From Candidatus Poribacteria bacterium (GTDB lineage Bacteria; Poribacteria; WGA-4E; WGA-3G), in the NCBI GenBank assembly GCA_028824125.1, contig JAPPES010000156.1, positions 1 through 39,444 of the forward strand: a stretch of DNA of 39,444 nucleotides. The letters run 5' to 3'. The notes beneath the pieces were generated by a model. That model made no database searches and was not told where the DNA came from. It worked only from the letters and a program-made list of their open reading frames with translations. The translations under genes were made by a program, and so were the position numbers. This document shows positions 8,025-16,455 of this stretch, one piece after another (the stretch's first letter is position 1; each line of letters opens with the position of its first letter).

Positions 8025-8350
8025 TTACTATTACGGAATCTGCGGCAGAAAAAGCGATTACACTCATAAACAGCAACGAAAATAGCGCCGAAGCGGAACT
8101 CGGTTTGCGCATGCAGGTTATCGGCGGCGGTTGCTCAGGTTTTCAATATAACCTCGAGTTCGCCGAAGCGAAAGGCACCGATAGAGTCTTTGAATTTCAC
8201 GGTTTAAAGGTGTTCATTGATCCGCGCAGCTCCTTGTATCTTGCAGGTTCGGTGCTGGATTACAACGACGGTCTAATGGATTCAGGTTTTAAGATCACCA
8301 ATCCAAACGCCAAAAACACATGCGGATGCGGCGAATCGTTTAGCGTTTAA
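8021..8350 (+). CDS. HesB/IscA-family A-type iron-sulfur carrier
   Basis: 109 residues, the usual length. A-type carriers bind Fe or [2Fe-2S]/[4Fe-4S] and pass clusters to apo-proteins. All three conserved cysteines are present: GGGCSGFQYNLEF and the C-terminal NTCGCGESF. The start ATG overlaps the stop of the IscU-like gene (ATGA), giving translational coupling. It cannot be assigned to IscA, ErpA or SufA with confidence. No cysteine desulfurase or ferredoxin gene is nearby, so this is a two-gene satellite rather than a full isc or suf operon. Confidence 0.92.
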   Translation: MITITESAAEKAITLINSNENSAEAELGLRMQVIGGGCSGFQYNLEFAEAKGTDRVFEFHGLKVFIDPRSSLYLAGSVLDYNDGLMDSGFKITNPNAKNTCGCGESFSV

Positions 8351-8363
8351 AAGAACGTAATAA

Positions 8364-8450
8364 TACCAAATTAACGAAATTTATCTTTTTTCTACGGTAG
8401 GTGCGGTTTCCTAACCGCACCTGAACGAGATAGATCGCGTTAATTTGGTA
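8364..8450. mobile_element. MITE with TACCA ends, 87 bp
   Basis: Perfect 13-bp terminal inverted repeats TACCAAATTAACG / CGTTAATTTGGTA flanked by TAA on both sides (8361-8363 and 8451-8453), i.e. a 3-bp target duplication. It carries in its centre a GTAG-prefixed hairpin (8397-8421; stem GGTGCGGTT, loop TCCT, stem AACCGCACC). It has the same outer TACCA and TAA target type as the 111-bp elements elsewhere in the window, but a different inner end sequence. Confidence 0.75.
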
Positions 8451-8483
8451 TAAGTCGTTTTGGGATTAGAAAAATGACATCGG

Positions 8484-8498
8484 TTAACGCTTCGTTAA
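8484..8498. promoter_or_regulatory. Operator-like palindrome TTAACG-CTT-CGTTAA
   Basis: It lies about 60 nt upstream of the ParB-like gene, in a leader that is also found upstream of the GIY-YIG gene (shared blocks AT-ACATCG-TTAACG and CGTTAAGTTTTAAT, then AAAATA). The second copy of the palindrome is at 9321-9337. Confidence 0.5.
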
Positions 8499-8559
8499 AA
8501 TATCAGTTGACTTATACCAGCGTTAAGTTTTAATCGAAAATAAAAGGAGAACTTTAGTT

Positions 8560-9201
8560 ATGAATCATAATGACTATTACAAGTATGTATTAACCGATAT
8601 TGAACTTACAAGAGATGAATTTGATAATCTCATATTTATGGGGCCTCCACCAATTTGGAAAAAATACCCGTCACAGCATAGATTACTACTTGGCATGTGT
8701 TTCAAGACTATAAAAGAAGTTGTGGAAATAATCACAAACGGAAAAAACTTGCATTCAACATCTTCTGTAGATGTTTTTCAAAATTTACAAAAGATAGTAG
8801 CAAAGCAACCATCAGGGCAAGATGAATCTGATCCTTGGTTTCGGAAACATTTAATACTGACCAAAAAGTTTGACGAAACATTGATGGATCCTATATGGAT
8901 TAGAAATCCATCCATACACGGTGAAGAAAAACAATATTGTGGAAAAGATCAAAGACATTTCTATATGCAAGATGGAAACCACAGGGCACTTGTCTACGCA
9001 ATACGTGTCGCTTGTGGAGAAGAAGATTATAAACCCGTAAAAGCAGTCCATGCAACTTCATGGAAATTTGCTGAAGGCATACTGAGATATATAATACAAG
9101 AACATACAGCATTAGAACATGATGGTCGACTACATCCAGAGAACCAAGATTATGTAACTGGATTCGGGGCATCTATAGAAATATATAAAAGAATAGAATA
9201 A
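8560..9201 (+). CDS. Hypothetical protein with ParB/sulfiredoxin-like DGNHR motif
   Basis: 213 residues, not recognised as a named family. The only clear motif is MQDGNHRALVYAI (DGNHRA at residues 138-143), which matches the D-G-x-H-R-x core of ParB/Srx-fold domains, where it binds nucleotide. The following KPVKAVHATSW is a strand typical after it. The N-terminal 100 residues are acidic and mixed, without a known domain. Base composition is clearly more AT-rich than the flanking housekeeping genes, and the gene starts the accessory cluster. AAAGGAGAAC precedes the ATG. Possible roles are nucleotide-binding or nicking in a defence or plasmid-like module; this is inference. Confidence 0.65.
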   Translation: MNHNDYYKYVLTDIELTRDEFDNLIFMGPPPIWKKYPSQHRLLLGMCFKTIKEVVEIITNGKNLHSTSSVDVFQNLQKIVAKQPSGQDESDPWFRKHLILTKKFDETLMDPIWIRNPSIHGEEKQYCGKDQRHFYMQDGNHRALVYAIRVACGEEDYKPVKAVHATSWKFAEGILRYIIQEHTALEHDGRLHPENQDYVTGFGASIEIYKRIE

Positions 9202-9244
9202 TGCCCCAAATCCAAAGCCTCACCATCTTTGAGGAAGACACATC

Positions 9245-9311
9245 ATGGCAAGAAACCAGTCTCTGCATGCCGAGAACAGAGTAAAATACGATGAATTTTA
9301 CACACAAAAAA
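9245..9311 (+). pseudogene. Truncated duplicate of the methyltransferase 5' end
   Basis: The first about 65 nt after ATG 9245 match the start of the intact gene at 9837 with roughly a dozen mismatches. They encode MARNQSLHAENRVKYDEFYT against MPRNQSLHAANRAKYDEFYT, then diverge and stop a few codons later. It is a decayed partial copy left between the ParB-like and GIY-YIG genes. Confidence 0.8.
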
Positions 9312-9320
9312 ATAACATCG

Positions 9321-9337
9321 CTTAACGAAACGTTAAG
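9321..9337. promoter_or_regulatory. Operator-like palindrome CTTAACG-AAA-CGTTAAG
   Basis: A perfect 7-bp inverted repeat with a 3-nt centre, about 40 nt before the GIY-YIG gene. It sits in the same leader context as the palindrome at 8484-8498, so both genes may answer to one repressor. Confidence 0.5.
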
Positions 9338-9378
9338 TTTTAATGCAAAATATAAAACTTTCCTATAAAGGAGATATC

Positions 9379-9810
9379 ATGACACTTACACTCAATTGGT
9401 ATTACACTGACTCAGGCAATTATCGGTATGAACTCGACGGACTTGATTTAAATTCTGATAAATTTGATAATCTTGAAGGTATTTACATCATTTACTATTT
9501 AGATAGACAGGTCGGTTTAACAAGAGCTGTATATGTTGGACAAGGTGCAATTAGAGATAGATTATACGTCCATCGTCGTGACGATAGAATTCAGCAACAC
9601 GCAAATAATGCGTTAAATGATACGTTATATGTTGCTTGGTCTGAAGTAAGTTCAACAAGACGCGATGGAATAGAAAAATACCTTCATGAGAAACTTAATC
9701 CTTTAGTGAGAGAAATATCTCCAGCAGTCCCACCACAATCTGTTAATTTACCGTGGGAAACTACCAGTCCTACAAACCCCTTTAAAAAATCTAATCCTTT
9801 TTCTTTATGA
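9379..9810 (+). CDS. GIY-YIG nuclease domain protein
   Basis: 143 residues. The GIY-YIG core is visible: EGIYIIYY (residues 33-40) as the GIY strand, AVYVGQG (50-56) as the YIG strand, the conserved Arg in IRDRLYVHRRD, and a C-terminal GIEKYLHEKLNPL with Glu99 as the metal ligand and Asn in the usual place. It is a single-domain nuclease with a short Pro-rich tail. The ATG at 9379 is chosen because AAAGGAGATATC lies before it; an upstream in-frame ATG (9343) has none. It shares an operator-like leader with the ParB-like gene and precedes the methyltransferase by 26 nt. It could be a defence effector or a homing-type remnant. Confidence 0.78.
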   Translation: MTLTLNWYYTDSGNYRYELDGLDLNSDKFDNLEGIYIIYYLDRQVGLTRAVYVGQGAIRDRLYVHRRDDRIQQHANNALNDTLYVAWSEVSSTRRDGIEKYLHEKLNPLVREISPAVPPQSVNLPWETTSPTNPFKKSNPFSL

Positions 9811-9836
9811 ACACCCCACTTTAAAGGCCAAATATC

Positions 9837-10820
9837 ATGCCAAGAAACCAATCCCTACATGCCGCCAATAGAGCCAAATACGATGAATTTTACACACAAC
9901 TCTCGGACATAGAGAAAGAGCTAGAGCATTACGAGGAACATTTTCGCGGCAAGACGGTTTACTGCAATTGCGACGATCCCACCATCAGCAATTTCTTTCT
10001 CTACTTTCGTCTGAAATTCGAGTTCCTTGGACTCAAAAGACTGATCACAACCTGCTACAAAAATCCGAAGCCAGACCTATTCAGTAAACACGACATGGAA
10101 ACCGCTGTCGGACTTGAGTATCTCGGCAATGGAACAGAACCCACCCCATTTCCACTCAAGGAAGATGGCGATTTCAGGAGCAAAGAATCTATTGAGTTAC
10201 TTGAACAGGCAGACATTGTAGTTACAAATCCCCCGTTTTCATTGTTCAGGAAGTATATCGCGCAACTGATTGAATACGACAAAAAATTTGTCGTTATTGG
10301 AAGCATGAACGCGATAGCATACAAAGAGGTATTTCCCCTCATCAAGAGTGGTAGATTGTGGCTTGGTCATGGTCCGTCTGGCAAAGATATGCTTTTTGAT
10401 GTGCCGGAAGATTATAGACAAGAATTGGTTAGAAGCAAAAAGGAGGGCAGTGCCTACCGACGGGTGGATGGTGTCATCAAAGCTCTATTAAGGACCGCTC
10501 GTTGGTTCACCAACCTCGACCATAAAAAGCGGCACGAAGACCTAATCCTTTACAAGAAATACTCTCCTGATGAATACCCGAAATACGATAACTATGATGC
10601 CATCAATGTAAGTGAAACTGCTGATATTCCAAGGGATTATGCCGGAGAAATGGGCGTGCCGATTTCCTTCTTGGACAAGCACAATCCTGATCAGTTTGAA
10701 ATTATCGGTATGGATCGACCTCTCATGACCGAGCTAACAGGCAAGCAGAGCAGATTTAAAATCAACGGCAAAGAAATTTATGTGCGCATCGTTATCCGCA
10801 ACAGGAGGGTACAGCAATGA
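9837..10820 (+). CDS. EcoRI-family adenine-specific DNA methyltransferase
   Basis: 327 residues, matching the EcoRI-type N6-adenine methyltransferase family. Hallmarks are KYDEFYTQLSDIEKELEHY near the N terminus, FRGKTVYCNCDDP, and the catalytic NPPF at residues 131-134 after the strand ADIVVT, followed by FVVIGSMNA. It methylates adenine in double-stranded DNA; the recognition sequence is unknown. Its last codons overlap the ATG of the next gene (10817-10820), so the methyltransferase and the DUF262-HNH protein are made together. Codon use and base composition are richer in GC than the two genes just upstream, which suggests a separately acquired pair. A decayed copy of its 5' end is at 9245. 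Confidence 0.92.
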   Translation: MPRNQSLHAANRAKYDEFYTQLSDIEKELEHYEEHFRGKTVYCNCDDPTISNFFLYFRLKFEFLGLKRLITTCYKNPKPDLFSKHDMETAVGLEYLGNGTEPTPFPLKEDGDFRSKESIELLEQADIVVTNPPFSLFRKYIAQLIEYDKKFVVIGSMNAIAYKEVFPLIKSGRLWLGHGPSGKDMLFDVPEDYRQELVRSKKEGSAYRRVDGVIKALLRTARWFTNLDHKKRHEDLILYKKYSPDEYPKYDNYDAINVSETADIPRDYAGEMGVPISFLDKHNPDQFEIIGMDRPLMTELTGKQSRFKINGKEIYVRIVIRNRRVQQ

Positions 10821-11899
10821 AAATCGAGTTGTTAGACCTCACGGTGCGAGAACTTGTCAAGGAGTACAAGGACGATGGCGAAGGCGGCGTGACAGGATAC
10901 GGTGGTAAACTGGATATACGTCCGCCATTTCAACGGGAGTTTGTCTACAACGACAAGGAACGCAATGCCGTCATTGACACCATCCTGAAAGGATACCCGT
11001 TGAACGTGATGTATTGGGCAGACCGGGAAAACGGAGAATACGAAATCATTGACGGACAGCAGCGCACAATCTCTATAGCACAGTATGTAGAAGGCAAATT
11101 TTCGTTCAATAAGCTATTCTTCCACAATCTCCCTTCAGACAAACGAAAATTGATACTGAATTACGAACTGACGGTCTACGTGTGTACCGGGACCGACAGC
11201 GAAAAGTTGGAGTGGTTCAAAACGATCAACATTGCGGGACAGGAGTTGACCAATCAAGAGTTGCGTAACGCTGTCTACGCCGGAACTTGGTTGTCAGATG
11301 CCAAGCGATATTTTAGTCGGAATAATTGCGTTGCATCCCGAAAAGGCAAGGACTATGTCAGTGGTAAGGCAATCCGACAAGAGTACTTGGAGACAGCGAT
11401 TAAGTGGATCTGCGAAGACTCGACGATTGAAGACTACATGGGGACGCATCAGCACGACGAAAACGCGGAACCCCTATGGGAGTATTTTCAAAAGGTGATC
11501 GAGTGGATTGAATCCACTTTTACGAAGACAAGACCAGCCATGAAGAGCGTAGATTGGGGTTCGCTATACAAAGACTATAAAGACGACGACCTTGACGCTG
11601 ATGAGATTGAGGAAGAAACCGCCCGCCTTGAACTTGACGATGATGTAGATAACAAGGGTATATACCCATATATCCTAACTCGAGAAGAGAAACACCTGAA
11701 CATACGCGCCTTTTCAAAGGGCATGAAGCAAAAGGTCTACTCAAAACAGTCAGGTATTTGTGTTATATGCAAAAACAACTTTGAAATCAAAGACATGGAA
11801 GCAGACCATATCACACCCTGGTCCGAGGGAGGCAAGACCAACGAGGATAATTGCCAGATGCTTTGTAAAAAGTGTAACAGGGAGAAGTCCGCACGATAA
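10817..11899 (+). CDS. DUF262 (GmrSD/SspE-like) plus C-terminal HNH nuclease
   Basis: 360 residues with two domains. The N-terminal half is DUF262: IRPPFQREFVYNDKERNAVIDTIL and the nucleotide-binding motif IIDGQQRT (DGQQR at 79-83), as in GmrS and SspE. The C terminus (residues 315-360) is an HNH endonuclease with zinc ligands CVIC and CKKC (Cys315, 318, 350, 353), central ADHI (His331) and Asn345 in TNEDNC. In known systems such fusions sense modified or unmodified DNA by NTP hydrolysis and then cut. The 4-nt overlap with the adenine methyltransferase gene makes it the likely restriction partner. There is no DUF1524, unlike GmrD or SspE. It is convergent with the next gene, only 23 nt away. 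Confidence 0.9.
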   Translation: MKIELLDLTVRELVKEYKDDGEGGVTGYGGKLDIRPPFQREFVYNDKERNAVIDTILKGYPLNVMYWADRENGEYEIIDGQQRTISIAQYVEGKFSFNKLFFHNLPSDKRKLILNYELTVYVCTGTDSEKLEWFKTINIAGQELTNQELRNAVYAGTWLSDAKRYFSRNNCVASRKGKDYVSGKAIRQEYLETAIKWICEDSTIEDYMGTHQHDENAEPLWEYFQKVIEWIESTFTKTRPAMKSVDWGSLYKDYKDDDLDADEIEEETARLELDDDVDNKGIYPYILTREEKHLNIRAFSKGMKQKVYSKQSGICVICKNNFEIKDMEADHITPWSEGGKTNEDNCQMLCKKCNREKSAR

Positions 11900-11922
11900 T
11901 CAGACCGCCCCCTGTGCCCGAT

Positions 11923-12681
11923 TTAGAGCGTTTTGTATAGTTCGGCATGCCGTTGCAGCACTGCATCCGAATCCTTTGGATTGATAACCTCTATTGAGAT
12001 AAAACCTGTATATCCATCTTGTGCAAGAAGTGTCAGAGAATCTTTTTCTGTGTCGGGCATCGGGCCTTCATCGCCAAAGTTGACATGTGCATGCCGCACC
12101 TTATTGCGCAGATGAACATACGCGACATCCACAGGTTGTCCATGTCGCACATGATGTGCTGCATGCCAATTCACAAACGTATTCTGCGCTTCTGATCGAT
12201 AAAGGACTTCAGCCAAGTAACTCGCTAATAGATTGCCGTGTGTTTCCAAACAGAGCGCAACCCCCGCCTCACCAGCTAACGCATCACATGCCCGTATACC
12301 TTCTGCTTCCCAATCCAGTGTTTGGTCCACTTCAACCGGTGTTTTCGGCACCGGATCACCGAAGATACGGATATTCTTTGCTCCCATCTTTTCAGAAAGA
12401 TCAATATACCGCTTGAGTAGATCAACCTGTTCTGCGCGTTTTTGCGCGTCCGGATTAACAAACCTCACCCCAGTTGCAATGCAGGATAACGTTATCCCAC
12501 TATCCGCTAAGCGTGCCTTTGCATCGTTGAGTTGTTGTGGTGTCGAATCCAATTCAACACCGTGACCGTGGTCCCATTCTACACGGAGTTCCAAGTGTTC
12601 GTAGTTATAATGTTTTGCTTTGTCAATGAGTTCTGCCAGCGTTAGTGGCGGACAGACAGACGACATGAAACCAAATTGCAT
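11923..12681 (-). CDS. Sugar phosphate isomerase/epimerase family TIM-barrel protein
   Basis: 252 residues of the AP-endonuclease-2-like barrel. Strand starts are readable: MQFGFMSSVCPPLTLAELI, YEHLELRVEWDHG, ITLSCIATGVRF, KNIRIFGDPVP, VALCLETHGNLLASY (Glu, metal region), VRHAHVNFGDEGP and GFISIEVINPKD (last Glu). It is a distant relative of the gene at 2016-2915, not a recent duplicate. The substrate is unknown. GGAGG lies 6-10 nt before the ATG at 12681. It is monocistronic, with a 112-bp MITE just upstream. Confidence 0.85.
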   Translation of the reverse strand: MQFGFMSSVCPPLTLAELIDKAKHYNYEHLELRVEWDHGHGVELDSTPQQLNDAKARLADSGITLSCIATGVRFVNPDAQKRAEQVDLLKRYIDLSEKMGAKNIRIFGDPVPKTPVEVDQTLDWEAEGIRACDALAGEAGVALCLETHGNLLASYLAEVLYRSEAQNTFVNWHAAHHVRHGQPVDVAYVHLRNKVRHAHVNFGDEGPMPDTEKDSLTLLAQDGYTGFISIEVINPKDSDAVLQRHAELYKTL

Positions 12682-12702
12682 GTTTTGCCTCCAGTTTTGT
12701 TA

Positions 12703-12814
12703 TACCATTTCTGATATATAATGTCTCTTTTTTGTAGCATAAACTTTCCAGTTTGTGCCACATGCCGCTTCATTTCTAACAACCGCTAATGGACAAAAAT
12801 TGATAGAAATGGTA
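12703..12814. mobile_element. MITE with TACCATTTCT ends, 112 bp
   Basis: Termini TACCATTTCT / AGAAATGGTA, flanked by TTA on both sides (12700-12702, 12815-12817). It contains a GTAG hairpin (12734-12758; stem about GCATAAACT/AGTTTGTGC, loop TTCC). It is nearly identical to 33120-33231. It fills most of the gap between the isomerase gene and sbcC. Confidence 0.85.
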
Positions 12815-12897
12815 TTAGTAGTGATTCTGTAAGATTTGCAAGCTGTGGGTAATAAACCTAACCTACAAATCAATTATAATTTATATGAACTTAATCT

Positions 12898-15800
12898 CTA
12901 ATTTGTATCAATATATGAACTACCGTCTCCTCTTTTCTTGACCTTGATTTTAACAGGCAAACGTCTTGTTAATTCTTGAATGTGGCTGATGAGATAGATG
13001 CTGCGTCCCTGCATTTGCAGTCCCTCCAACGCTGCAATAGCGATGTCAAGTGTTTCTGCATCAAGCGTGCCAAATCCTTCGTCAAGGAATAGCGAATTGA
13101 GTTGGGCGCGCCCCTGGCTGAGTTCAGAGAGTGCCAATGCAAGTGCAAGACTTGTCAAAAACGATTCTCCGCCAGAGAGCGTTTCAACAGGCCGTTTTTC
13201 ATTTGCATTCCAACGGTCTATAACAGTCAGATCGCCGATACTTTCTACTTTAAGCTGGTACCGCTCTGAAGTGAGATATTTCAACTGCTGGTTGGCTAAA
13301 AGTCCCATCTGTTTGAATATAATTTCTAAAGCAAAGTCACGTAAGGCATTGGCGCTGATTGTATTTTGTAACCGTTGCCAACGTTCCATTTCTTGCTTTG
13401 CTGTTTGCAATTCATCAGCAAGTTTTTCGCGTTTTTTGAGTGCATCTTTCAGATTATCAATTATCTGTTGTTGAGCCCCAATTTCTTGCTGTTTTTCTTC
13501 AATCTGTGCTGCAATTTCTTCTACTTGAGAAATAATCAGTTTTAATGCCTCAAGGTCAAATGGTGTTTCTTCAAACTGCGTTCGCAATGCGACAATTTTT
13601 ACATCAAGCTGCTGCTTTTCACTTTCATGAGCATCAATCTTTTCGGTTAGTGCTTGCATCTGTGTATCGTCTCGGAATGCTGCGTTGTGTGCTTCAGGCA
13701 ATTCAAATCCTGCTTCGTCCAATTTATTCAAGTAAGCGTCGCGTGCTTTTTCAAAATTTTCACTTTCAACCTTTAATTGCCCTTCGCAAAATTGCTGAGC
13801 CGCTTCTTTTTGAATTAATAGTCTGCAGCTTTCATCTAACTGTTGCTCGGCTTCATAGCGTTCATCTTTTTTCACTTGTAAATCCATTTCTAATTTAGTA
13901 ATAGCATCGTTGATTTCATTTTCTGTTTCTAAGCCATCAGTTTTCTCTCGCACATCTTCCAAAATCTTTTCTGCCTCGTTTTGATAGTGTTTGATCGCAT
14001 TTTGCAGTTCTGTCAGGTCTTCTTGTAATCCTGAGAGTTCGCGTTGGTTGTTCTGAATTTCAGTGTTAAGCACATCAAGTTGATTGTTTTTCGAGGTAAG
14101 TTCCTGATCACGCGTTGCTACTTTTTCGATCTTATCCTCAAACTGCTTGACAGCTTCAGATGGTGTAAAGTCGTGAAAAACTTTAGGCATTGATTCCCAA
14201 AAATCTTTCTCAGTATCAGAAATGTCCAATTTCAAGACTTCAATCTTATCTGTTACTGTTTCGAATTCCTGTTTTGTATCGTTCAACGAATCGCTTTCCC
14301 GCTTATGATCACGTTCACAGGTTGCGAGTTCTTGAGAAACCTGATCTAACTCCTTAAGATTTTTAATAGCGGTGTCTGCTTCATCAAGCCTTTCGTCAAC
14401 CCATTTGGATGAGATGTCTGCAGATTCATAGAGTTCTTGCCACTGCACACGAATATTTTCGATTTCAGAATTTAGATTTTCTATTTCCTCTTGACACGCG
14501 TTAATTTGGTTGGTAGTGTTAGATTTATCTTGTTGGAGACGCACTTGATTCTGTTCTAATTTTTGCTTCTGTTTCTGTGCCTTTTTCGCCTCTGTTTCGG
14601 CATCGTCTAATGCTTTCTCAATACTTTCAAGTAACGCCTCGCTTTCAACTTCATTAGCATAAGGATGATCTGTAGCACCACACACGCGGCAAGGTTTCCC
14701 TTCCTCTAATCGCTGTCGAAGCACATTAACAGGTTCTGCTAAAATTGCTAATTCTTTTTCTGCTTCTAATTTCTCAACTTCTGCATCTGATCGTTTACAG
14801 AGCTGAGACTGAATTTCAAGTTTTTTCTCAAGTTCATCAAGAGATTCATCAAATTCAGTTATACATTCCTGAAATTCCGCTAAACTCTCTTTTTCTTCAC
14901 AGAGTTGACTATCGAAATTTTCATACTGCTGCACTATTGACTGTGTCTTTATCGCATTATCTCTTCTGCCCTGCCATTCCTCAAGAGTACCAGTCCCTTG
15001 AAGTGCCTTAAATTCCGTTTCAACTTGTTTTAGAGAATTCTTTACAGTTTTTTCTTCCGAACGTAGTTCTTTTCTATTCTCAGTTAACTCTTTTAACTTT
15101 TCTTCCAATTCATCTATTTGGGACCTATACTCTGACTGGTCATCCATTTTTTCTTTTTGCTGTTGGCGTTTTGAGTTGAGTTCTGACAACAGAACACTTG
15201 TTCGATTAAAACGTGACTGACGATCTGATGGGAGCGGATTTTCATTTAAGAAGGTTTCCGCTGCCGCAATCTGTTCTTGTAATTCGCCCTGTTCAGTTTG
15301 TTTACCGCTTAACTGGCTTGATGTTGTTTCAATCTGTTCATTCAAATCTTCCAACGTAGGCGTACGTTTATTAACCTCTGCAAATCGTTCTGCTGCGCGT
15401 TCTACATCTGATTTTGCATCAGCGTATATCTCTATCTTCTTATCTCGCTTGGTAGAGACAGTAGTGTAAATCTCTTCTTTTTTGTCAAAGTCGGTTTGAT
15501 TGGTTTTTACTCGCTTTTGCGTATCCGCAAGTTCAGTTTCAGCCTTTCGTAGTGCCTCTGTTGCTTTTTGATGATCAGATTTTGTGGAGTCAAATACCTG
15601 TTTCTCGGCACGAAGTTCGTTTGCACGTTCAGCACGTTCAAGTTCCGATTTTAGCTTATCAATTATCGGTTGCTGATTAGTGAGTTCTCCCAGTCTCTCT
15701 TCAGAAGATTGGAGTGTTTCAAAGTCATCTTTGCGATCTGTTTCGTGATCCTTTTGATCCTGAATTTGTTGGTTTTTTATTCCTAATGTCTTTGCTTCTG

Positions 15801-16455
15801 CATTGAAGTTGTCAAGTTCTACTTCTGCTTTCTCTATTAATTCAGGAGAGGCTTCCGGAATTTGCTCTAATCTCCTCTCTATTTCGTCATAAACGTCCGA
15901 AACTTCATTAACTTTGTCGAGTAATGTCTGTCTAAGTACGTCGTAGATACCGATATCGGCAGTTGTTTCCAGAATTGTGCGTCTGTGGTCTCTCCCTGCT
16001 TTCAAGAATGCAGCAAACTGACCTTGTGCTAACATCACAGACTGATTGAACGCAGCAAAATTCAGACCTAAGATCGATTCAATTTCTTGACTAACATCAG
16101 TCGTGATTAACGCACCAGAACTATCAAATAGTTGTGTTTTCGGAGAATAGTTGCGTTTAATTGTCCAAGTAGCATGGTATCGTTTGCTGTTTGCCTCAAA
16201 ATAGACTTCAGCAAACGCCTCGTTTTCACCATGGCTGATGAGATGTTTAGGGTTACGTGTGTCGCGTCCTGTTAAACGAGGTGTTTTCCCGTAAAGTGCA
16301 ACGCAAATCGCATCTAACAACGTAGTTTTGCCTGCACCTGTGGGACCGGTAATTGCGACAAGTGACGCATCGTCTAACGGAGGTTTTTCAAAATCTATTT
16401 CAACCTCATCTCGAAAACTATTTAGGTTTTTTAATTTTAATCTACGTAATTTCAT
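12898..16455 (-). CDS. sbcC: Exonuclease subunit SbcC (Rad50-like)
   Basis: 1,185 residues. SbcC is the SMC/Rad50-like ATPase of the SbcCD nuclease, which opens DNA hairpins and trims protein-blocked ends. N-terminal lobe: KNLNSFRD and Walker A GPTGAGKTT (37-45), then the Q-loop region VMLAQGQFAAFL. Two very long Glu/Lys/Gln-rich coiled coils flank the zinc hook CRVC (Cys589-Cys592). The C-terminal lobe has the ABC signature LSGGES (about residue 1092) and Walker B LFLDEGFG (about 1121) followed by the D-loop. It overlaps the sbcD stop by 4 nt (ATGA), the usual sbcDC order. The abundance of palindromic repeats in this genome gives the enzyme obvious substrates. Confidence 0.96.
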   Translation of the reverse strand: MKLRRLKLKNLNSFRDEVEIDFEKPPLDDASLVAITGPTGAGKTTLLDAICVALYGKTPRLTGRDTRNPKHLISHGENEAFAEVYFEANSKRYHATWTIKRNYSPKTQLFDSSGALITTDVSQEIESILGLNFAAFNQSVMLAQGQFAAFLKAGRDHRRTILETTADIGIYDVLRQTLLDKVNEVSDVYDEIERRLEQIPEASPELIEKAEVELDNFNAEAKTLGIKNQQIQDQKDHETDRKDDFETLQSSEERLGELTNQQPIIDKLKSELERAERANELRAEKQVFDSTKSDHQKATEALRKAETELADTQKRVKTNQTDFDKKEEIYTTVSTKRDKKIEIYADAKSDVERAAERFAEVNKRTPTLEDLNEQIETTSSQLSGKQTEQGELQEQIAAAETFLNENPLPSDRQSRFNRTSVLLSELNSKRQQQKEKMDDQSEYRSQIDELEEKLKELTENRKELRSEEKTVKNSLKQVETEFKALQGTGTLEEWQGRRDNAIKTQSIVQQYENFDSQLCEEKESLAEFQECITEFDESLDELEKKLEIQSQLCKRSDAEVEKLEAEKELAILAEPVNVLRQRLEEGKPCRVCGATDHPYANEVESEALLESIEKALDDAETEAKKAQKQKQKLEQNQVRLQQDKSNTTNQINACQEEIENLNSEIENIRVQWQELYESADISSKWVDERLDEADTAIKNLKELDQVSQELATCERDHKRESDSLNDTKQEFETVTDKIEVLKLDISDTEKDFWESMPKVFHDFTPSEAVKQFEDKIEKVATRDQELTSKNNQLDVLNTEIQNNQRELSGLQEDLTELQNAIKHYQNEAEKILEDVREKTDGLETENEINDAITKLEMDLQVKKDERYEAEQQLDESCRLLIQKEAAQQFCEGQLKVESENFEKARDAYLNKLDEAGFELPEAHNAAFRDDTQMQALTEKIDAHESEKQQLDVKIVALRTQFEETPFDLEALKLIISQVEEIAAQIEEKQQEIGAQQQIIDNLKDALKKREKLADELQTAKQEMERWQRLQNTISANALRDFALEIIFKQMGLLANQQLKYLTSERYQLKVESIGDLTVIDRWNANEKRPVETLSGGESFLTSLALALALSELSQGRAQLNSLFLDEGFGTLDAETLDIAIAALEGLQMQGRSIYLISHIQELTRRLPVKIKVKKRGDGSSYIDTN

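Noticed and set aside
8560..11899. Prophage or plasmid integration explaining the accessory cluster
   Set aside because: No integrase, attachment repeat, tail, replication or mobilisation gene is present; only small MITE/REP elements flank the cluster.
12945..16400. Plus-strand ORFs of 85-160 codons opposite sbcC
   Set aside because: They are shadows of the long Glu/Lys/Gln-rich coiled-coil codons and show no start signals or homology.
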